The notes: a model not told the origin generated them from the sequence alone. Positions 33,181-46,777 are shown, numbered from the stretch's first letter. The stretch: 64,000 nt of DNA from Marsupella aquatica (GCA_973895155.1 OZ316893.1:18724001-18788000); one strand, 5' to 3'. Program-made: numbers and translations.

Positions 33181-36172
33181 TTTTCGTTCCTCCTCTTGTC
33201 CATAAACCTCCCGATCTTCTCAATTTTAGCACAATTTAACTCTTCTTTCTGTTTTCTCAATAGTTTCGGTCCTCATGCTCTCAGGTCACTTTTATTTCAC
33301 TTTTAAGAAAGTCCTCCACATCCACTTTTCAATGCAGCGCAACGAGTCGTAGCATCTCATACACACTAAAAGCATTAAAGCTCCTAATTTCCCTGTGCTA
33401 AGTATTTAGTCTCTCTTCCAGCCAAAACCCTTGAGCCACCATCACCCTCGCTGTTTCAATCTGAACCCGATCCTTTGCCTCTGATCACTTTGCTTTGTTT
33501 CACTCAAAACTCTGAAGCTCCGCCATCGCCCGAGGTTCAATTGTTCTTCTCCTCAGGAGCGCTCCTGTCTTAGTCGGAGGCGCTCTTCCTTTTATTCCGT
33601 TTCAGTCAAAATCTGACTATGTTCATAACAGTTTGCTCTAGTCCTCGCTCTTTCATTTACAAGCATTCGTTCACCTCGTTCCAAGTTTTCAATCTCCTTC
33701 ATATTTCATTGGCTTCCTCTCTTGATTTTTTTACTTTCCGTGTTCACACTATTGTTTACCATCCTATATACTTTCTTTCCTTAGATCTCCTTTCAACAAT
33801 GCCATGAGGAATTCCAATCCTCCACCACTCTTCGCCTTAGCAGACAACGTCACTTTGCCTCCCAGCATCTCCCCTTCCCTTGGATCTCCCCTTCCTTCCA
33901 AACTCCTTTCTTGATACTATGCCTTTCCACTCTCTAGAACTCCTCATCACAAAACTGAAATTTTGTTTGTTTTGTTATCTATTGGACATAAGAGTGATTG
34001 CTACAAATGGCTATGTCCAATTTATGTTTTATGCATGACACCATGCCATCTTAATATGCTATAACAAATTCATCTATTTTATATCCTAATGATGTCTATG
34101 CAATGCTGAAAGTTCATTTAATTACATTATGAAACATATATACGTACTTTTGATGTAGATTTGCTATTGACATTTTAATTTATTTGATATAAACCTTATG
34201 TTCCATCTATAATTGGTGTGTAAACTACACATATATAACTGTCATAAAGTTTTGACCAAATAAGCTTAAAAAACTTTTGAATTCAAAAACTTTGGAGGAA
34301 ATATTTAACCAAAATAGTGAAAGATTTCCACAAAATTCTCATAGAAGTTAAAGTAAGGAGAAAGGGAAAACTTTATTTCAATAAACTTTGTTCCTCTAAA
34401 CTACATAGTATTTCCCAGAGTCTTGCTTTGTCAGCCAGTTTTGTTTGACTATTTCTAGAGATAACCTAATTCCATTAAAGTGTCAACATGTGAAGATACC
34501 ACAGCCGGTTGGAGACATTCACCGGTGGTAACCTTTGAAAGAACTCACTGCCAGAACATATTTGCAACTAACTACCCTTTTGCTCAGTCTGAAGACAAAA
34601 AATTGTCAGTTGGCACAGGCCGCTCCACCGAAACCTCAACATGAGCATATTCATCTATTCAAAGGCCAACAGCAAAAGCTGCTGCATGGCTCTTTCCTAT
34701 CTCTTGCACAACCCTTACTACCCCATGAAGGACTGGCCTTGAGTTGCTTCTTGACGCTGACTCCATCCTGTGGACCCAACAATTATGTGAGAAAAGCAAA
34801 TCACACATGAAGACTCAATTACCTCTCCTGTCAAATGAATCCAGATCAAAAATTATCAACAGCATAGACCTGGCAGGCTGACTCAAAACTATAGTACTAC
34901 ATCCACTATATACAAATCAATCAAGGGATTCCTTTTTCATACAAGTGAACCCATGACGGAAAAATTGAATTACGGAACGTCACATGGAGAACAAAGTAGG
35001 AACAGTCAAGTCTGCCAGATTGTGTCAACAAGCATATGTCGTACCTTTCATTCCCTTTGACCTTCCCAAGAATGCACATTATGGCTTCAAAGCATACCCT
35101 TTCGCTTGGATCCAAAAAAAGCTTGATAAAGAATAGTACTGAAGTGAGATTTTAAGTCAAGCTCTCTACACAAACAAGTAAGGAACTTAAGTACAAGTTC
35201 TTTTTATTGAAGTTCATTCACAAGTTTGCCTAGAGTAGAATGACAGTTCTGAATGATGAATTTACACGATGAATTGACACACGGTTTGGCGATTGCTGAT
35301 TGCGGCTTACCATCAAGGGCAGGAGCACTTTATAATATATAATAGAGACGTGCGAGATAAACTTGCACCAAAACATCATTCATTTGCAAAACATCCTGTA
35401 ACGGTCCTACAAACTTGAACATGGGACTTAGTCCAATGCTCAGTGTATCTCGCCTAAGACATGTAAAATAAAAACTCGCAAAACTACCAATCTCCACGAA
35501 GCTCTAATATAGAGACAGGAACATAGAACAAACCAGTCAACAAAACCTAATAGAGAATACCAAGGTTGAAAGCAAAGAGGGAGAAAGAAGAAGTACCTCC
35601 CGCAAGAGAGAGCTTGGCTACAAAGAAAGACGAGGCAGATAATAACAAGTGAGTGAGTTCATTCGTTCCCAAATGGTAATACAATCCCATCGAGCTTCAT
35701 TTGTTAGATAAAAAAGCTAGCCCCAATCATAGATATACTAGATGCAAAGAATCTTTTGATGCGAGTATGAAGGGATCAATTGGGCAACCCTCTGGCAATC
35801 TGGACAGCAAGATATCTAGGATACAATAAACATGAAGTAGGTGGAGACATGAATAGTGCTAGACAATGCCTTGAGAGGCTGTCCAAAGGTATGAGATTTC
35901 AGAAAACTTACCACTGCAATAGCAACACTAGAGGGATCTCCTGGGGCCAACATTGAAATCATTGCCAGTGCATGCGCACATCCTATATATACTATCTCGA
36001 ACAAAATTAAATCAGAGATCATACAGGAGACACCTACAAATTGTGAGACACCTACAAATCATGCACTGGTAAGAGCAGAGCAAGATTGTTACTCATTGTA
36101 GACAAAGGAGTGTTAGATGGAAACATGATTGGCTATAAGAGATTCATGGAAATGTATTTCCCGGACTACTAG
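33181..36172. other. No clear gene
   Basis: 33,200-33,960 is C/T-rich on the plus strand without a supported ORF; 34,000-34,900 is A/T-rich. Minus-strand ORFs at 35115-34921 and 36022-35816 are short. They could be downstream exons of the Plavaka-like gene to the right or of an unrelated gene, but I see no motif that decides this. Confidence 0.4.
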
Positions 36173-37170
36173 TCAACAACAGACCCTCAAGAAATGTAGA
36201 CATTTGGGAACCAAGAACTGACCTGCATTGCACGGTCCACCATTAAAGTTTGAATCTGTTTTCAAAATATGTGCCAACTTGAGCAAAATTAGGACACAAT
36301 GAATCACTTTAGCAATGTTTGCTACCTCCACAACAATATAAGGCACTTTGGATCTTCTGTAAAGTGCTTTTCTGCTTGTAGAGGCTGTCGTGCCTTCATC
36401 AACCCACTGGAGTTTTGTGCAGTGCAATAACTTCCAATCTCCATCCCTTGGCAGCTTTTACATCATTCTAACAAATGCTAGATGCTTCATGATCTTCTTG
36501 CCACCCTCATCAATGACTTCACAAGAAATCAGCAACCTCAGTTGACCATAAGATGGTACAGGATCAACGCCAGCTTCTTCCATCTAAAGAGAGACGAATC
36601 CAAACCATTCTTTCATTCTTTACCATGGAAACTTCTGCAGGCACGGGTGTACATTGGCCAATCTCCAAATCGAATGCCTTCCCCAGCAGGCACTGCTAAG
36701 CTTTTCCAAAGTTGTATTATCTTTGGAACTGCACAATTCTCATCATTCAAGTGCATAACAAAGGCTTCTCTGAGGTGTAGTTGTATTTCTGGTTGACAAT
36801 GAAATAGTTCACTCACTTCTACAGGCACAAAGTCATTGTTACTTGCATCAAGCCAACTCAATGTCAACCTTATATCCTTTCCAGATAGGGTGATCTGTCC
36901 TGTCAATACAGCCTGCACATATCAAATCATAAAGCACATGCATAAGTGCCTACAAGACATCCTTTGTAAAGTGACATGTGTTGCTACACTGAAAGTACAA
37001 ACTGAAAGTGTAACAGAAGTGGGAGGGAGGTAAGGGGAATAGTACCCGGTCCAGTGCAGTAACATCTTTTGCGTGCACTCTTAAGTCTTCTTGACAGCTC
37101 GCTTCGTCTAGTAAAATTCTAGTCCTCTGGCTATGCCTTGCTATTTGCCCCATGAAATTTGTCATATTGT
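36173..37170 (-). pseudogene. Plavaka-like transposase, C-terminal exons
   Basis: Exon near 37168-37056: MTNFMGQIARHSQRTRILLDEA, ending before GTACTA. Exon 36914-36613: VLTGQITLSGKDIRLTLSWLDA, then VPVEVSELFHCQPEIQLHLREAF and DENCAVPKIIQLWKS. After stops the same gene continues with PSYGQLRLLISCEV and YIVVEVANIAKVIHCV, then FLVP. The last block resembles the C-terminal 'V-V-x-S-I-V-R-V-x-H' and 'FLVN' segments of Plavaka/CMC proteins. The exon joins NSNKRNF at 41488 across the 4.3 kb intron. At least two nonsense codons. Confidence 0.55.
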
Positions 37171-38581
37171 ACTAGAGACACAAATCATCATTTAAGCTCT
37201 AAAACTTGGTATTTGTTCCCATGGAAGAACATGTTGGGAATGGTTTACAAACATTTAACACGAATGAATGACTAAGATAACAAAAACACAAAGATAAGCC
37301 TTTTACTTTGAATGCTCAGCAAGGCATAGTTTTAAATGTCTGCTTGACATTGTAAATATAATTAACAAAATGGATGAAATTAACAAAATACAAGGAAATC
37401 TTGAGGTATGATGAGAGAGTCTGGAAAACACCAAGGTAACTTCTCAACAACACTTAATTTGTAATGATTTAAGGTATTGAACTTGCAAGGAAATTTATGG
37501 AATGGAATACTTTACTGGGATGGTTGTTAGGGTGCATCTCAACCTTTCCTTTTGAGGTACTTAGTTAGAATTAACAGCCAATCACTTCAATATCCAGTCG
37601 GTACTTGAAGTCACAAATCACAATCACCGTCATCAACAAACTAAATCATGGAAAATTGGTCAATGACATTCTTTGCAGGTCGTGCACAAGTAATGTCAAA
37701 TCCAAAAACCACATGCATCAAGGACTTGAGTATGCATAGCCTTCACCATCATGGAATCTATCTCTATACATTCAAAAGATTTTGACATGACACTATGTTT
37801 TACTTCATTGCTCAGAATTCACAACATTCCAAGTCAAGGAAGGGGGAAGAAATCCTTTGTATGCATTCACTCTTGACAAAAGCCAAAGTTTCTCTCTACA
37901 AAGTGAAGCTTGCCATGTTGCAAATCTGCAACACAGGGCTACATAATTTCCTCACACCAAAAGTGTCACAAAGTTTGCTACATATAAGTCAGCAAGAACC
38001 CCAAGGAAAAGAAGATACCGAAGGGACATGCCCCTTTGGATCTCAAAGGTTCTTGACTGAGAATCAAAGGTAACAAAAATATGTTACAAGGGTGCCTAAG
38101 ATACACTAAAATACTCCCGGAATGTGAAACTAACTAAAAAAATGTCACTAGTGAAAACTGACACAAAAGTATCATTTCAGTTTTTATCGGGAAAGTAGAA
38201 ACAGTGAGTTTGTCCTAATTTTAACTTCTACATCAAAAGTCACAATGAAGTGAAACTTTGTCAAGTGATAGATCTACATTCATATTTCATAGTGGCAAAA
38301 TTTCAGACTTTTTGGAGGTGTCTAGGTGCCTCAAATAAATCAGAGATAAGTGCTGTGTGATAGAAGTTGCACAACTCCGGAAAACTTTCTAAGTGTCGGG
38401 AGTGCCAAAGCGCCAAAGCGCAAAAGCTACAAAAAAAACTTATAATTATGAGATCACAAGTCGGTTTGAGTTGAAACTTTTGGGGTAGCTTCTACTACGT
38501 AAGGGTTATCTACTGGTGAAGTTTCAGGCATTCCTGAATACTTCAACAATTTAACAACATATCTAATCTAACTGCGAAAAT
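37171..38581. other. Intron-like sequence, no gene seen
   Basis: Sequence between the Plavaka-like exon and the downstream end of the unrecognised ORF. Only short ORFs. It contains a CCAAAGCGCC-type repeat (38404-38430) that resembles one at 41107-41135 on the other side of the ORF, possibly marking the limits of an inserted element. Confidence 0.4.
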
Positions 38582-41082
38582 TCAATCTTGCTGCATTAGA
38601 GCTTCAGGGTCTGGTTGCTGTACTCGTCTGAAGATCTCTCTCTGAATGACTTCACGGATTGCATCCATATCCTTGGAGTGGTGTCGAATGAAAGGAAGTG
38701 ATTTTTGCTGACGCTCTATATTCAGCTCTGGAAGTAACCGCCTAGTAAACATGGTGTTGATCTTGCTGGCTTGCATGTAAATACCAACCAGGTCATAGGA
38801 ACAGCAGGAAGCATGATAGTTATGTGGGAATTTTTGAATGAATGCTTCAGTATCCCTAGCAAAATCGAGAAGTGGATGAAGGGTAGAGGAAAGAACATGC
38901 CATTTCCTAGTATAATCTTTGAGTCGTTGGGAAGTGATGTTGTTCCAGATCCTTTGTTTCTCAGTAACTGGAGTGATAAATTTTTGTTTGATGAAAGGAT
39001 ACTCTGGAATGTTACGAGGATCAACTCGACTCATCCTGTTGGTCTGCTTTAGAAATGAGATAATAAACTCAAGATGGTAGGCAGGAAGATTTCCAAAATA
39101 AGCTAAAGCTAAATCTCCATTCTCCAACACAATGTCACCAACCAGAATCATGGCAGCAAGGATGGGCCTGAAATATTCTGCCTCAGTCTAGATTTCATCC
39201 ATCTCAGCTATTTCCAAGCGAGTGGTATCCCTCAAATGTAGCTTCAAGATATAGAGGCATTCAATTCTCCTCTTGTGATAATAATTCCAGTATTCTAAGA
39301 TGGGAGGAGTTCTGAGATCTACCACTTTAAGAAATTCAGAAAACAGTTTGATATTCTCTGTGGTGGTCTTAGGATCTACATGGATGGTAGTGATAAGATT
39401 AACTTGGCAGGACTTATTCTTCCCAGGAGGTAGGGAATCAGGGTAGCCAACAGCTAGAGCTTCATCTGCAGGTGTGATGGTAAGGATTGGGAAACTAGGA
39501 AAATGGTGATCAGGACGATCGGAAGGACTATAAGGTGAGGTGGGAGAATGATCAGGAGAAGAGTGGGAGAGGGGAGAACCAAACTTGGAGGTGTGGTAGT
39601 ATACTACAGCGTATACTTGAGTAGGTTCGCAGTTGAACATCTGGGTAAGCCTGATAACAAGATTCTCACAATACTCCAAGTGATGATCTCGACTTATAAC
39701 AGCAGTGGCTCTCTGTAATACTTCCTCCATCACTTCAACTATGTGCTCTGGATAGCACTCTAACATAGAGGTAATCTTTGCAATTAATTCATAATGATAC
39801 TGAACCTCTTCTGAAGCATGCTGAGGGATCGGAGGTTGCTGTTGGAGCTGCTGATTAACATCAGCCACTGGTTGATGTTCTTCTGCAATCCCCACAATAT
39901 CAATGTCCATATCCTCACCACCAACTTGTTCTTCAACTTCATGAGAAGGTGGTTCCTGTAACAAACTTTGGATAACAGCTAGGGGTCCTTCGGTAGGTGA
40001 GTACATAGATGTAGGGTCCTGAGGTTCAGAGATAAGGACATCAGGAAAAACTTCTCTTTGTGGGACTGTTTTCAAGTCACGCACAAGAGTAACTACTTCT
40101 CCAGGGCTACAAGATAAAATCTCAGTCAAGGCTTCCACAATACCTTGGTAATAGAAAATCTGTCTTGCATCTTGATCAAGAGGATCTACTGGGGAGAGAG
40201 GAGCTTGGGGACTCTCAACACGACTGTCAGCGGAGCAGCTGCAAGGGGAATAACTTCAGCGGGTTCGGAAAGGAGAGGTGAGCTTGGTGGTGCAACGGGA
40301 TCCCTTTCCTCACTAGTAGGACCATGCTGCTGATCTACTGGGGAAGGCATTGGTGTCTCTTCCTCACCTTCACCTTCAGGTAGATCTCCTTCTTCCGGAA
40401 CTTCAAAGGGAAGTTCATCAAGTAGCCTTTGGGGCTCTATTTTCTCCTTAAGTAGCAAGCAATCTCCCTGGAAGTAAAGCTGGCTGAGATAAGCAGGTAA
40501 GCAGTTTAGCTTTCCAGTTTTAACTTCCTTCACTTGTGAGAGCACTGTCCTTCGTAGCAGCAGAGCCCAATTTACTTCAACAATCTTCTTCCAAGAAGTG
40601 TATAGAGTATTAGCTAAAGACACAGGAACCATCTGGGGTTGGTTCGGATGCAGGATAGGAACGAGGAAATCAAGAATCAGTCGGAAGGTGTAGTCAATGC
40701 ACTGATGCAGCTTTCAACCGTGTTTACTTCGTCGAACCCCTGCAAACATGGATTTGGAAACCGTGTCCCTTCCAGATACCAGATTAATCCCAGTCGAAGG
40801 ACAATGAAAAGCTCGGGCAAATAAATTGATATCCCATTGTTCCACTTTGGCCCTCACTGTATCCTCCATACCTTTGAGATGCGGGGAACGATCCCGAAAT
40901 CCCTGCAAGTACGTAGGAGAAATAGTGTTCCAGGGCATAAGGAGTCATTTAAGATGCATTGCTTCCAATGCCTCAGCAAGTGCCATCAAATCCCGAGGAA
41001 GTGTTGGAAGTAGAGCTGGTACTGCTCTTGGGAGGCCATCGCCCACCGCAAGGTCTTCATCACTTCCTGTGGGCGAAGTCAT
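38582..41082 (-). pseudogene. Unrecognised ORF of about 830 codons inside the Plavaka-like intron
   Basis: Starting from ATG 41082 (MTSPTGSDEDLAVGD), one long minus-strand frame runs to 38582 with three in-frame stops (TGA near 40945, TGA near 40714, TAG near 39188) and one frameshift near 40140-40186. The N-terminal third is mixed alpha/beta-like (YLQGFRDRSPHLKGMED, WDINLFARAFHCPS); then comes an acidic Pro/Glu linker. The middle has three related segments with an L-x-x-I/M-L/F-x-C-x-P-x-x-V/I-x-x-V pattern. The C-terminal part is basic and helical (RIWNNITSQRLKDYTRKW, then LLPELNIERQQKSLPFIRHH). No family comes to mind; a transposon-encoded or captured protein is likeliest. Same strand as the host intron. 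Confidence 0.55.
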
Positions 41083-41487
41083 GGTGAACTTGTCAAAAAC
41101 ACAAGGGCTCCAAAGCTCCAAAGCTCCAAAGTACAAAGGCGTAAAGGTGTATAGGCGCCTAAGTGCTTTTGCCCTACTCGGGAAAAAGAAAAGATCGCGA
41201 CGCTACGGTAGATGTCGCGAGGTCCGCACTATAAGGAGTTTGGGGCTGCGTAGTTATCTTCTTTGGTGCGCAGGGAGGATTAGGTCGATCCTCCTGGTTG
41301 ATCTTGAGGTGTTGATCTTCTCTCCGAACTAACAATTAGTCACTAATCTATAGTTTAAGTGGTGTTTAACTCCTAATAACTTCTAAGTTCCTATAACACT
41401 ACGTAGAGTAGTTATAAAGTCTTTGTTAGTTACAATTTTTTTTAAATTTTACTGTTTTTAATGATTCCTACTTAACCTACTATATTA

Positions 41488-41636
41488 CAAAATTCCTCTT
41501 GTTGCTATTTCTGTATGGAACCTTCATAAGGGCAATGTGAAGATGTTCAAATATACCTATGTCATATTCTAAAGGCAACCCACATCGTTTGATACAATCT
41601 TTCAGGTGACTCATGGCATGGACTTTTACAATGTTG
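41488..41636 (-). pseudogene. Plavaka-like transposase exon, left of copia-2
   Basis: Reads VHAMSHLKDCIKRCGLPLEY, then FEHLHIALMKVPYRNSNKRNF, the block of Plavaka transposases with E-x-L-H-I and the Y-R-x-S-N signature, and ends at a GTAATA donor (41487). The beginning of the exon is at 48015-48101 behind copia-2. Removing copia-2 and one TGTTG copy joins KTWQKSSFNI to VKVHAMSHL in frame. Confidence 0.75.
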
Positions 41637-41980
41637 TGTTGAGCATAGACGACATTCGTAACATCAAGCCCATGAACCATCCAACGCACAATAGTCGACA
41701 CAGAGAGATACGTGGTTCACCTCCACATGAGGCTACGTCCACGGGAACACACAAGAGCTTTACTGCACTCTAGGCCGACAGGCCATACCAAGCATCCACA
41801 GCACAAGCTCTCCCTATCTCTCAACTAGCTCCGTAACAATGAGCCTAAGTTCCACCAGGGTCTGGCATCAGCCCTGACTATATGCACAATAGCACTACTG
41901 CTAACATTAGCTAAGTCCTAACCCGAGTTAGACTAACTGTGGTTAGCTCATGAGTCACAAGACTAGAGCAACATCTAACA
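41637..41980 (-). repeat. copia-2 3' LTR
   Basis: 344 bp, TGTTGAGCAT...ATCTAACA. Next to it inside the element, AACTCCCCCTTGA is the complement of the polypurine tract that primes plus-strand synthesis. Confidence 0.95.
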
Positions 41981-42189
41981 AACTCCCCCTTGACTCTTGT
42001 CTTGGGGACTGAACTAAATGCTACCATATGGAATCCTCAGCGGGAAGTTCTAGACAATCATCAAACCAGGTCTCTCCCTAAAAACCACAAAGGTTAAAAC
42101 TAAGGGTTAACTAGAACTAAGCCGTAGCCAAACAGGAATGAGTAATCCATATACAAATAGTCACACATTGCTAAATAACTCTACTTGCA

Positions 42190-43870
42190 CTACAACTGCA
42201 AAACCTGCAAAGTAGCACGGTGTCTTGAGAAACTCTCCAAAGGAATCACTTTGGTAAAGGCATCAGCGGGATTGAGCTTTCCATCAATCTTGACTAGCTC
42301 AAAAGTTTTATCAGACACTGCTTGCCTGATAAAATGGTACCTGATATCAATGTGCTTCACCCTGCTATCCATCACTTGGTTAGCAGCCAAGTGAAGAGCA
42401 CTCTGACTATCACAGTTTAGAGTCATTTTGCCATGCTCTAAACCCATCTCCGCGATCAACTTGTCCAACCAAATTGCTTCCTTTGCTGCTTCTGCTGCTG
42501 CAACATACTCTGCTTCTGTAGTAGACTGAGATATACACTTCTGCAAGGTAGATTTCCAACTGATACATCCTCCTCCAAGAGTATACAAATCCAGTTGTAG
42601 ATCTCCTTGTGTCCAGACAGCCTCCATAGTCAGAATCTACATAGCCAACTAACTTTCTATCTGATCTGTTATCAAATAGTAATCCATAGTCCTGTGTTCC
42701 CTTCACATACCTGAGAATCCATTTCATAGCTTCCCAGTGTACCTTCCCTGGATTTGACATGAATCTACTAACCTTGCCCATCGCTAGGGCCAAGTCAGGC
42801 CTAGTACAAGTCATCAAATACATCAGACTGCCTACTGCCTTCTCATAAGGAATCTTAGCCATCAGACCTTTCTCCACAGTATCTGTAGGAGAGAAAGCCG
42901 ATGATAACTTGAAATGTGAAGCTAAAGGAATACTCACTGGCTTACAGTTCTCCATGTTGAATCGTGCAAGTACTTTCCTCGCATACTGGCCTTGACTCAA
43001 GCACAACTGTCCAGTCTCAGAGTTCCTAAAAATCTCCATCCCTAAGATCCTTCATCCTGAATTCAACACTCAGTTTCGCCTTGAGACTGTCAACCTCAGA
43101 TTGATCTTTTGCCACAATCAACATGTCATCCACATAGATCACCAGAATGATGAAACCAAATACATCATTCTTGACTGATTTTGTATACACACAAGGATCA
43201 TAAACCATCCTTGTAAAACCTTGAGCAAGTATGAAATCATCAAACCGCTTGTTCCACTGTCTGGGAGACTGCTTTAATCCGAGCTTTAATCCATACAAGG
43301 ACTTGAGCAATCTGCAAACTAAGTTCTCTTGGCCCTTCTTCATAAAGCCTAGTGGCTGTCTCATGAAGATCAACTCTTCCAAGTTGCCATAGAGAAAAGC
43401 TATAACAACATCCATCTGATCCATCACTAGATTACAAAACACAACAAGCTGACACAAGATCCGAATTGTGGAATACTTAGCCACCGGTGAAAAGACCTCA
43501 TTGTAGTCCACTCCTTTCTCCTGAGTGAACCCCTTGGCAACAAGCCTTGCCTTGTAGATCTTATCTCCACCCTCTGAAGGACTGCCCTTCAACTTGTAAA
43601 TCCACTTGCTGACCTCTTGGAAGCTCCACCAGCTCCCATGACTTGTTGTCACTCAAAGATTGCAACTCCCTCTGCATTGTTGCATTCCACTCATACTTCT
43701 GTTCTGAAGCACAAGCCTTACTGTACAAAGAAGGCTCTCCTTCTTCCAAGATCAAAGCCATGTCATCATCATCAGGTGCAATGTCAATATCATCTAGCTT
43801 AGATGAGTCTGCCCATTGACCATACCTGGTAGGAGCTCTAGTAGAACGACTAGAAGTTCTTCTAGTAGAT
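42190..43870 (-). pseudogene. copia-2 reverse transcriptase and RNase H
   Basis: From 43761 downward: a linker, then RT with LVAKGFTQEKGVDYNEVFSP, then LYGLKLGLKQSPRQWNKRFDD (an in-frame repeat of LGLK) and the active-site YVDDMLIVAKD near 43110. Frame change near 43030, then YARKVLARFN and AVGSLMYLMTCTRPDLA. RNase H follows in another frame: GGGCISWKSTLQKC, STTEAEYVAAAEAAKEAIWL, and the end at 42190. At least three frame changes. These enzymes copy element RNA into DNA. Confidence 0.9.
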
Positions 43871-45093
43871 GACTCAGGCTAATCTACTGCTGCTGCTGGC
43901 TGAATTTGAGGTACCCCAGCAACAATCTGCTCCTCTTGTTCCATCACAGGAACCAGCTCCAAGCCCGGAGCTTCTCCATCTCTCCTGTCATGAACAACAT
44001 CATGACTAATCTCCCCCTCAACCCGGTCTGGGATGGGAGATTTCTCCTTGTCAGTATGGGAGTCCTGAGAACTTTCCCCCTCCTTTGATGATCTGGATTC
44101 ATTAAAGGACACATCTCGATTGACAATTAGCTTACAGGTTACTGGATCCCATAACCTATAACCCTTCACACCTTTCTGATAGCCAAGGAAAATGCACTTC
44201 TTCGACTTGGACTCCAGCTTGGATCGAAGCTGGGAAGGTGTAAGCACATAAGCATCACATCCAAAAATCCTCAAATGTGAGTAATCTGCTGGACGCCCGT
44301 ACCTCATTTCAAATGGCGTCTTGAATCCAATAGAACTGGATGGAGAAAAATTTACCAAATAAGCTGCAGTGTTGACAGCTTTAGCCCAAAACTCATGTGG
44401 TAAGCATGATTGACTCAACATACTCCTCGAGCAGTCCAATAGTGTTTGGTTGAGTCTCTCAGAAACATCATTTTGCTGAGGAGTATAACTTGTTGTGAGA
44501 TGGCGGGTTATCCCCTGCTCCTTACAATACGTTCTAAATTCACCAGAACTGTATTCACTGCCGTTATCCGATTGTAGATATCTCACCTTATTACCAGTCT
44601 GATTCTCAACTTGGGCTTTCCACTCCTTAAAAGTGGCAAAAATATCAGACTTACTGTGTAGAAAGTATATCCACACATACCTTGAGTAATCGTCAATGAA
44701 CGTGACATAGTATAACCGTCCAAAATGTGAGGGAGTAGGGGCTGGACCCCACACATCAGTATGTACATACTCAAGTACCTCCTTGCTGGTGTAAGTTCCA
44801 ACTCCGAAGGGTTTCCTATGCTGTTTTCCTAGCACACAGTGCTCACAAAATTCCAACTTACAAGATAGCAAATTAGAAAGTAATCCTTTCTTCTGAAGAA
44901 TAGCCAAACCTTTTTCACTCATATGGCCCAAATGGAAGTGCCACAGCCGGGCCGTCTCCTCATGAGATAAGGTTACATTGGCTTCATCACAAACTACACT
45001 GCCCTCCAAAATGTATAGATTGTTATGTCTCTTTCCCTTCAATACAACTTTAGTACCAGTTGAAACCTGAAGGACACCATTAGCAGAACTCCA
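43871..45093 (-). pseudogene. copia-2 integrase
   Basis: Minus-strand frame 45042-43879 is the longest intact block (387 codons). An HHCC zinc domain (LWHFHLGHMSEKGL, then CEHCVLGKQHR) is followed by the rve core with VHTDVWGPA, YLQSDNGSEY and the Glu in a QQNDVSERLNQTLLD context, and a C-terminal KCIFLGYQKGVKGYRLWDP motif typical of copia. It is bounded by TAG codons, each one C-to-T step from CAG: after EANGH upstream and after AAAVD downstream. Confidence 0.92.
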
Positions 45094-45360
45094 CTAATGG
45101 CCATTTGCTTCTAAAATTCCAAGTGAAATGAGATTTTTCATCATGCTAGGAATATATCTCACATTCCTCAATGTTCTTACAACACCATCAAACATCTGAA
45201 ATCTAACAGATCCAAGTCCAACTACTTGACATGGGATTCCATTTCCCATCAACATTGACCCGTTGGATACCGTGTAAGAACTGAAAAAATCTCTCCTAGA
45301 GAAAATATGAAAAGTACATGCACTATCTAGAATCCAATCATCACTACCTGGATTTGACAC
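45094..45360 (-). pseudogene. copia-2 protease region
   Basis: Contains DDWILDSACTFHI, the copia protease active-site context (usually D-S/T-G-C; here DSAC), then MGNGIPCQVVGLGSVRFQMFDG and LRNVRYIPSMMKNLISLG. Frame ends at a TAG in GH-TAG-WSS, where copia-1 keeps GHQW. Confidence 0.87.
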
Positions 45361-45384
45361 TACGTTGAGAGCACAACCTTGGCA

Positions 45385-46437
45385 TCACAATATGTCATCA
45401 TCATTGAGTAAATCTACCTCATGCGAGCTTGATGTTGCGTTAGCAGATGCAGTAGGGACCTTTACTCGACAATCCCTTTTCATGTGGCCAGGCTTGCCAC
45501 AATTCCAACATGCAAGAGGCTTCCTCTCTTGCAATTTTCCTCTGGATTTAGATCTCCCCCGTGATGTAGATCTAAACCTGTTCTGTCCATTTGAGCGCTG
45601 CGCTGCTCTCCCACGGTTCACATTCAATGCAGTGCCAGAAGAAGATGTTGTCTGTGATTGACCCAACTTCTTCTGAGCATCATCAGACAGTAAAGAGCTC
45701 ACCACCTCATTATACAAAATGAACTTCAGATCTCTGTACAAGAGCACCTGTTCCAAGCCCTGATATGACGGCGGTAAGGAGCTTAGCAGAAGCAAGGTCT
45801 TATCCTCATCTTCAACTCTTTTTCCTAGGTTTGACAGATCCATCACTAGACTGTCAAATTCATCCAGGTGATCCTGCATCTTGCTCCATTCCTTGAGCCT
45901 GAGGCTCATCAAGAGAGACTTCTTGTACAGTCGGTCTGACGCATCTTCCCGGTAGTACTTCTCTCTTAGAGCCTTGAACAGTGACACGCAATCCGCATAA
46001 TCATCCAACTACTTGATGATGTGCGGCTTGAGATATAGCATCATTGCGTTGACAGCAATCACCTGCTCTTGTCTCCATTGCTTCTCTGAGATCTCCTCTT
46101 CTCCATCATGCTGCTCTCGCAAAGAGAGCAGATGAGCTAAGCCCATTGCACAAAGAACACCCTTCACTTGCTTCTCCCACAGCAAGTAATCAGTACGACC
46201 ATCGTACTTTTCCACCTCAAACTTCACTCCTCCGAATCTAGCCATCTCCCTCTTCTTCCCCACTACCGACAGCTCTGGTAGTAGAACAGCTTCCTCCACT
46301 GCACGCCGCACCGGTGATACCAGTTCCTCCTCAACCGGTAGCAGCTCCTCCTCAGACTCTCCGTCTGACCGTCGCGATCCTGAAGCTCCACCGATGCCAA
46401 TTCTTCCAGTATCCTCCGAGTCACTTATATGAAACAA
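45385..46437 (-). pseudogene. copia-2 gag
   Basis: Frame 46437-46009 (acidic start, then KYDGRTDYLLWEKQVKGVLCAMG) and, after one in-frame TAG (CAG in relatives), 46008-45385 (LSSLPPSYQGLEQVLLYRD). It ends in a basic Arg/Ser-rich region and a CCHC knuckle CWNCGKPGHMKRDC. Gag forms the particle and binds the RNA. No ATG is evident at the start; the frame opens with TTG near 46437. Confidence 0.9.
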
Positions 46438-46777
46438 TCACAAAAAAATGTCTTTTTTCAAAACTCCTTATAAAACTCAAAAACTCAACATCATCGCGTA
46501 GCCCACGAAGCTAGGAGTCCAAACACTAAAAAAGAAAAAATCGAAACTAAAATCCGTTGAGAGGCCACAGGCCGTGGGTGGTGGGTGCAAGCTAAACTTT
46601 CTAGATAATCTCGCATGGACCATGAGTCGTAGGCTATCCGCCCCCAAACTCAATAATAATCAAGACCCCTCACAGACCGTGGGTCGTGGGTACATGCCTA
46701 CCCAGGCATACCCACATGACTCACGAACCGTGGGTTGTGGGATATCTTCTCACTCAAATCAAAACCTCATGGACTGT

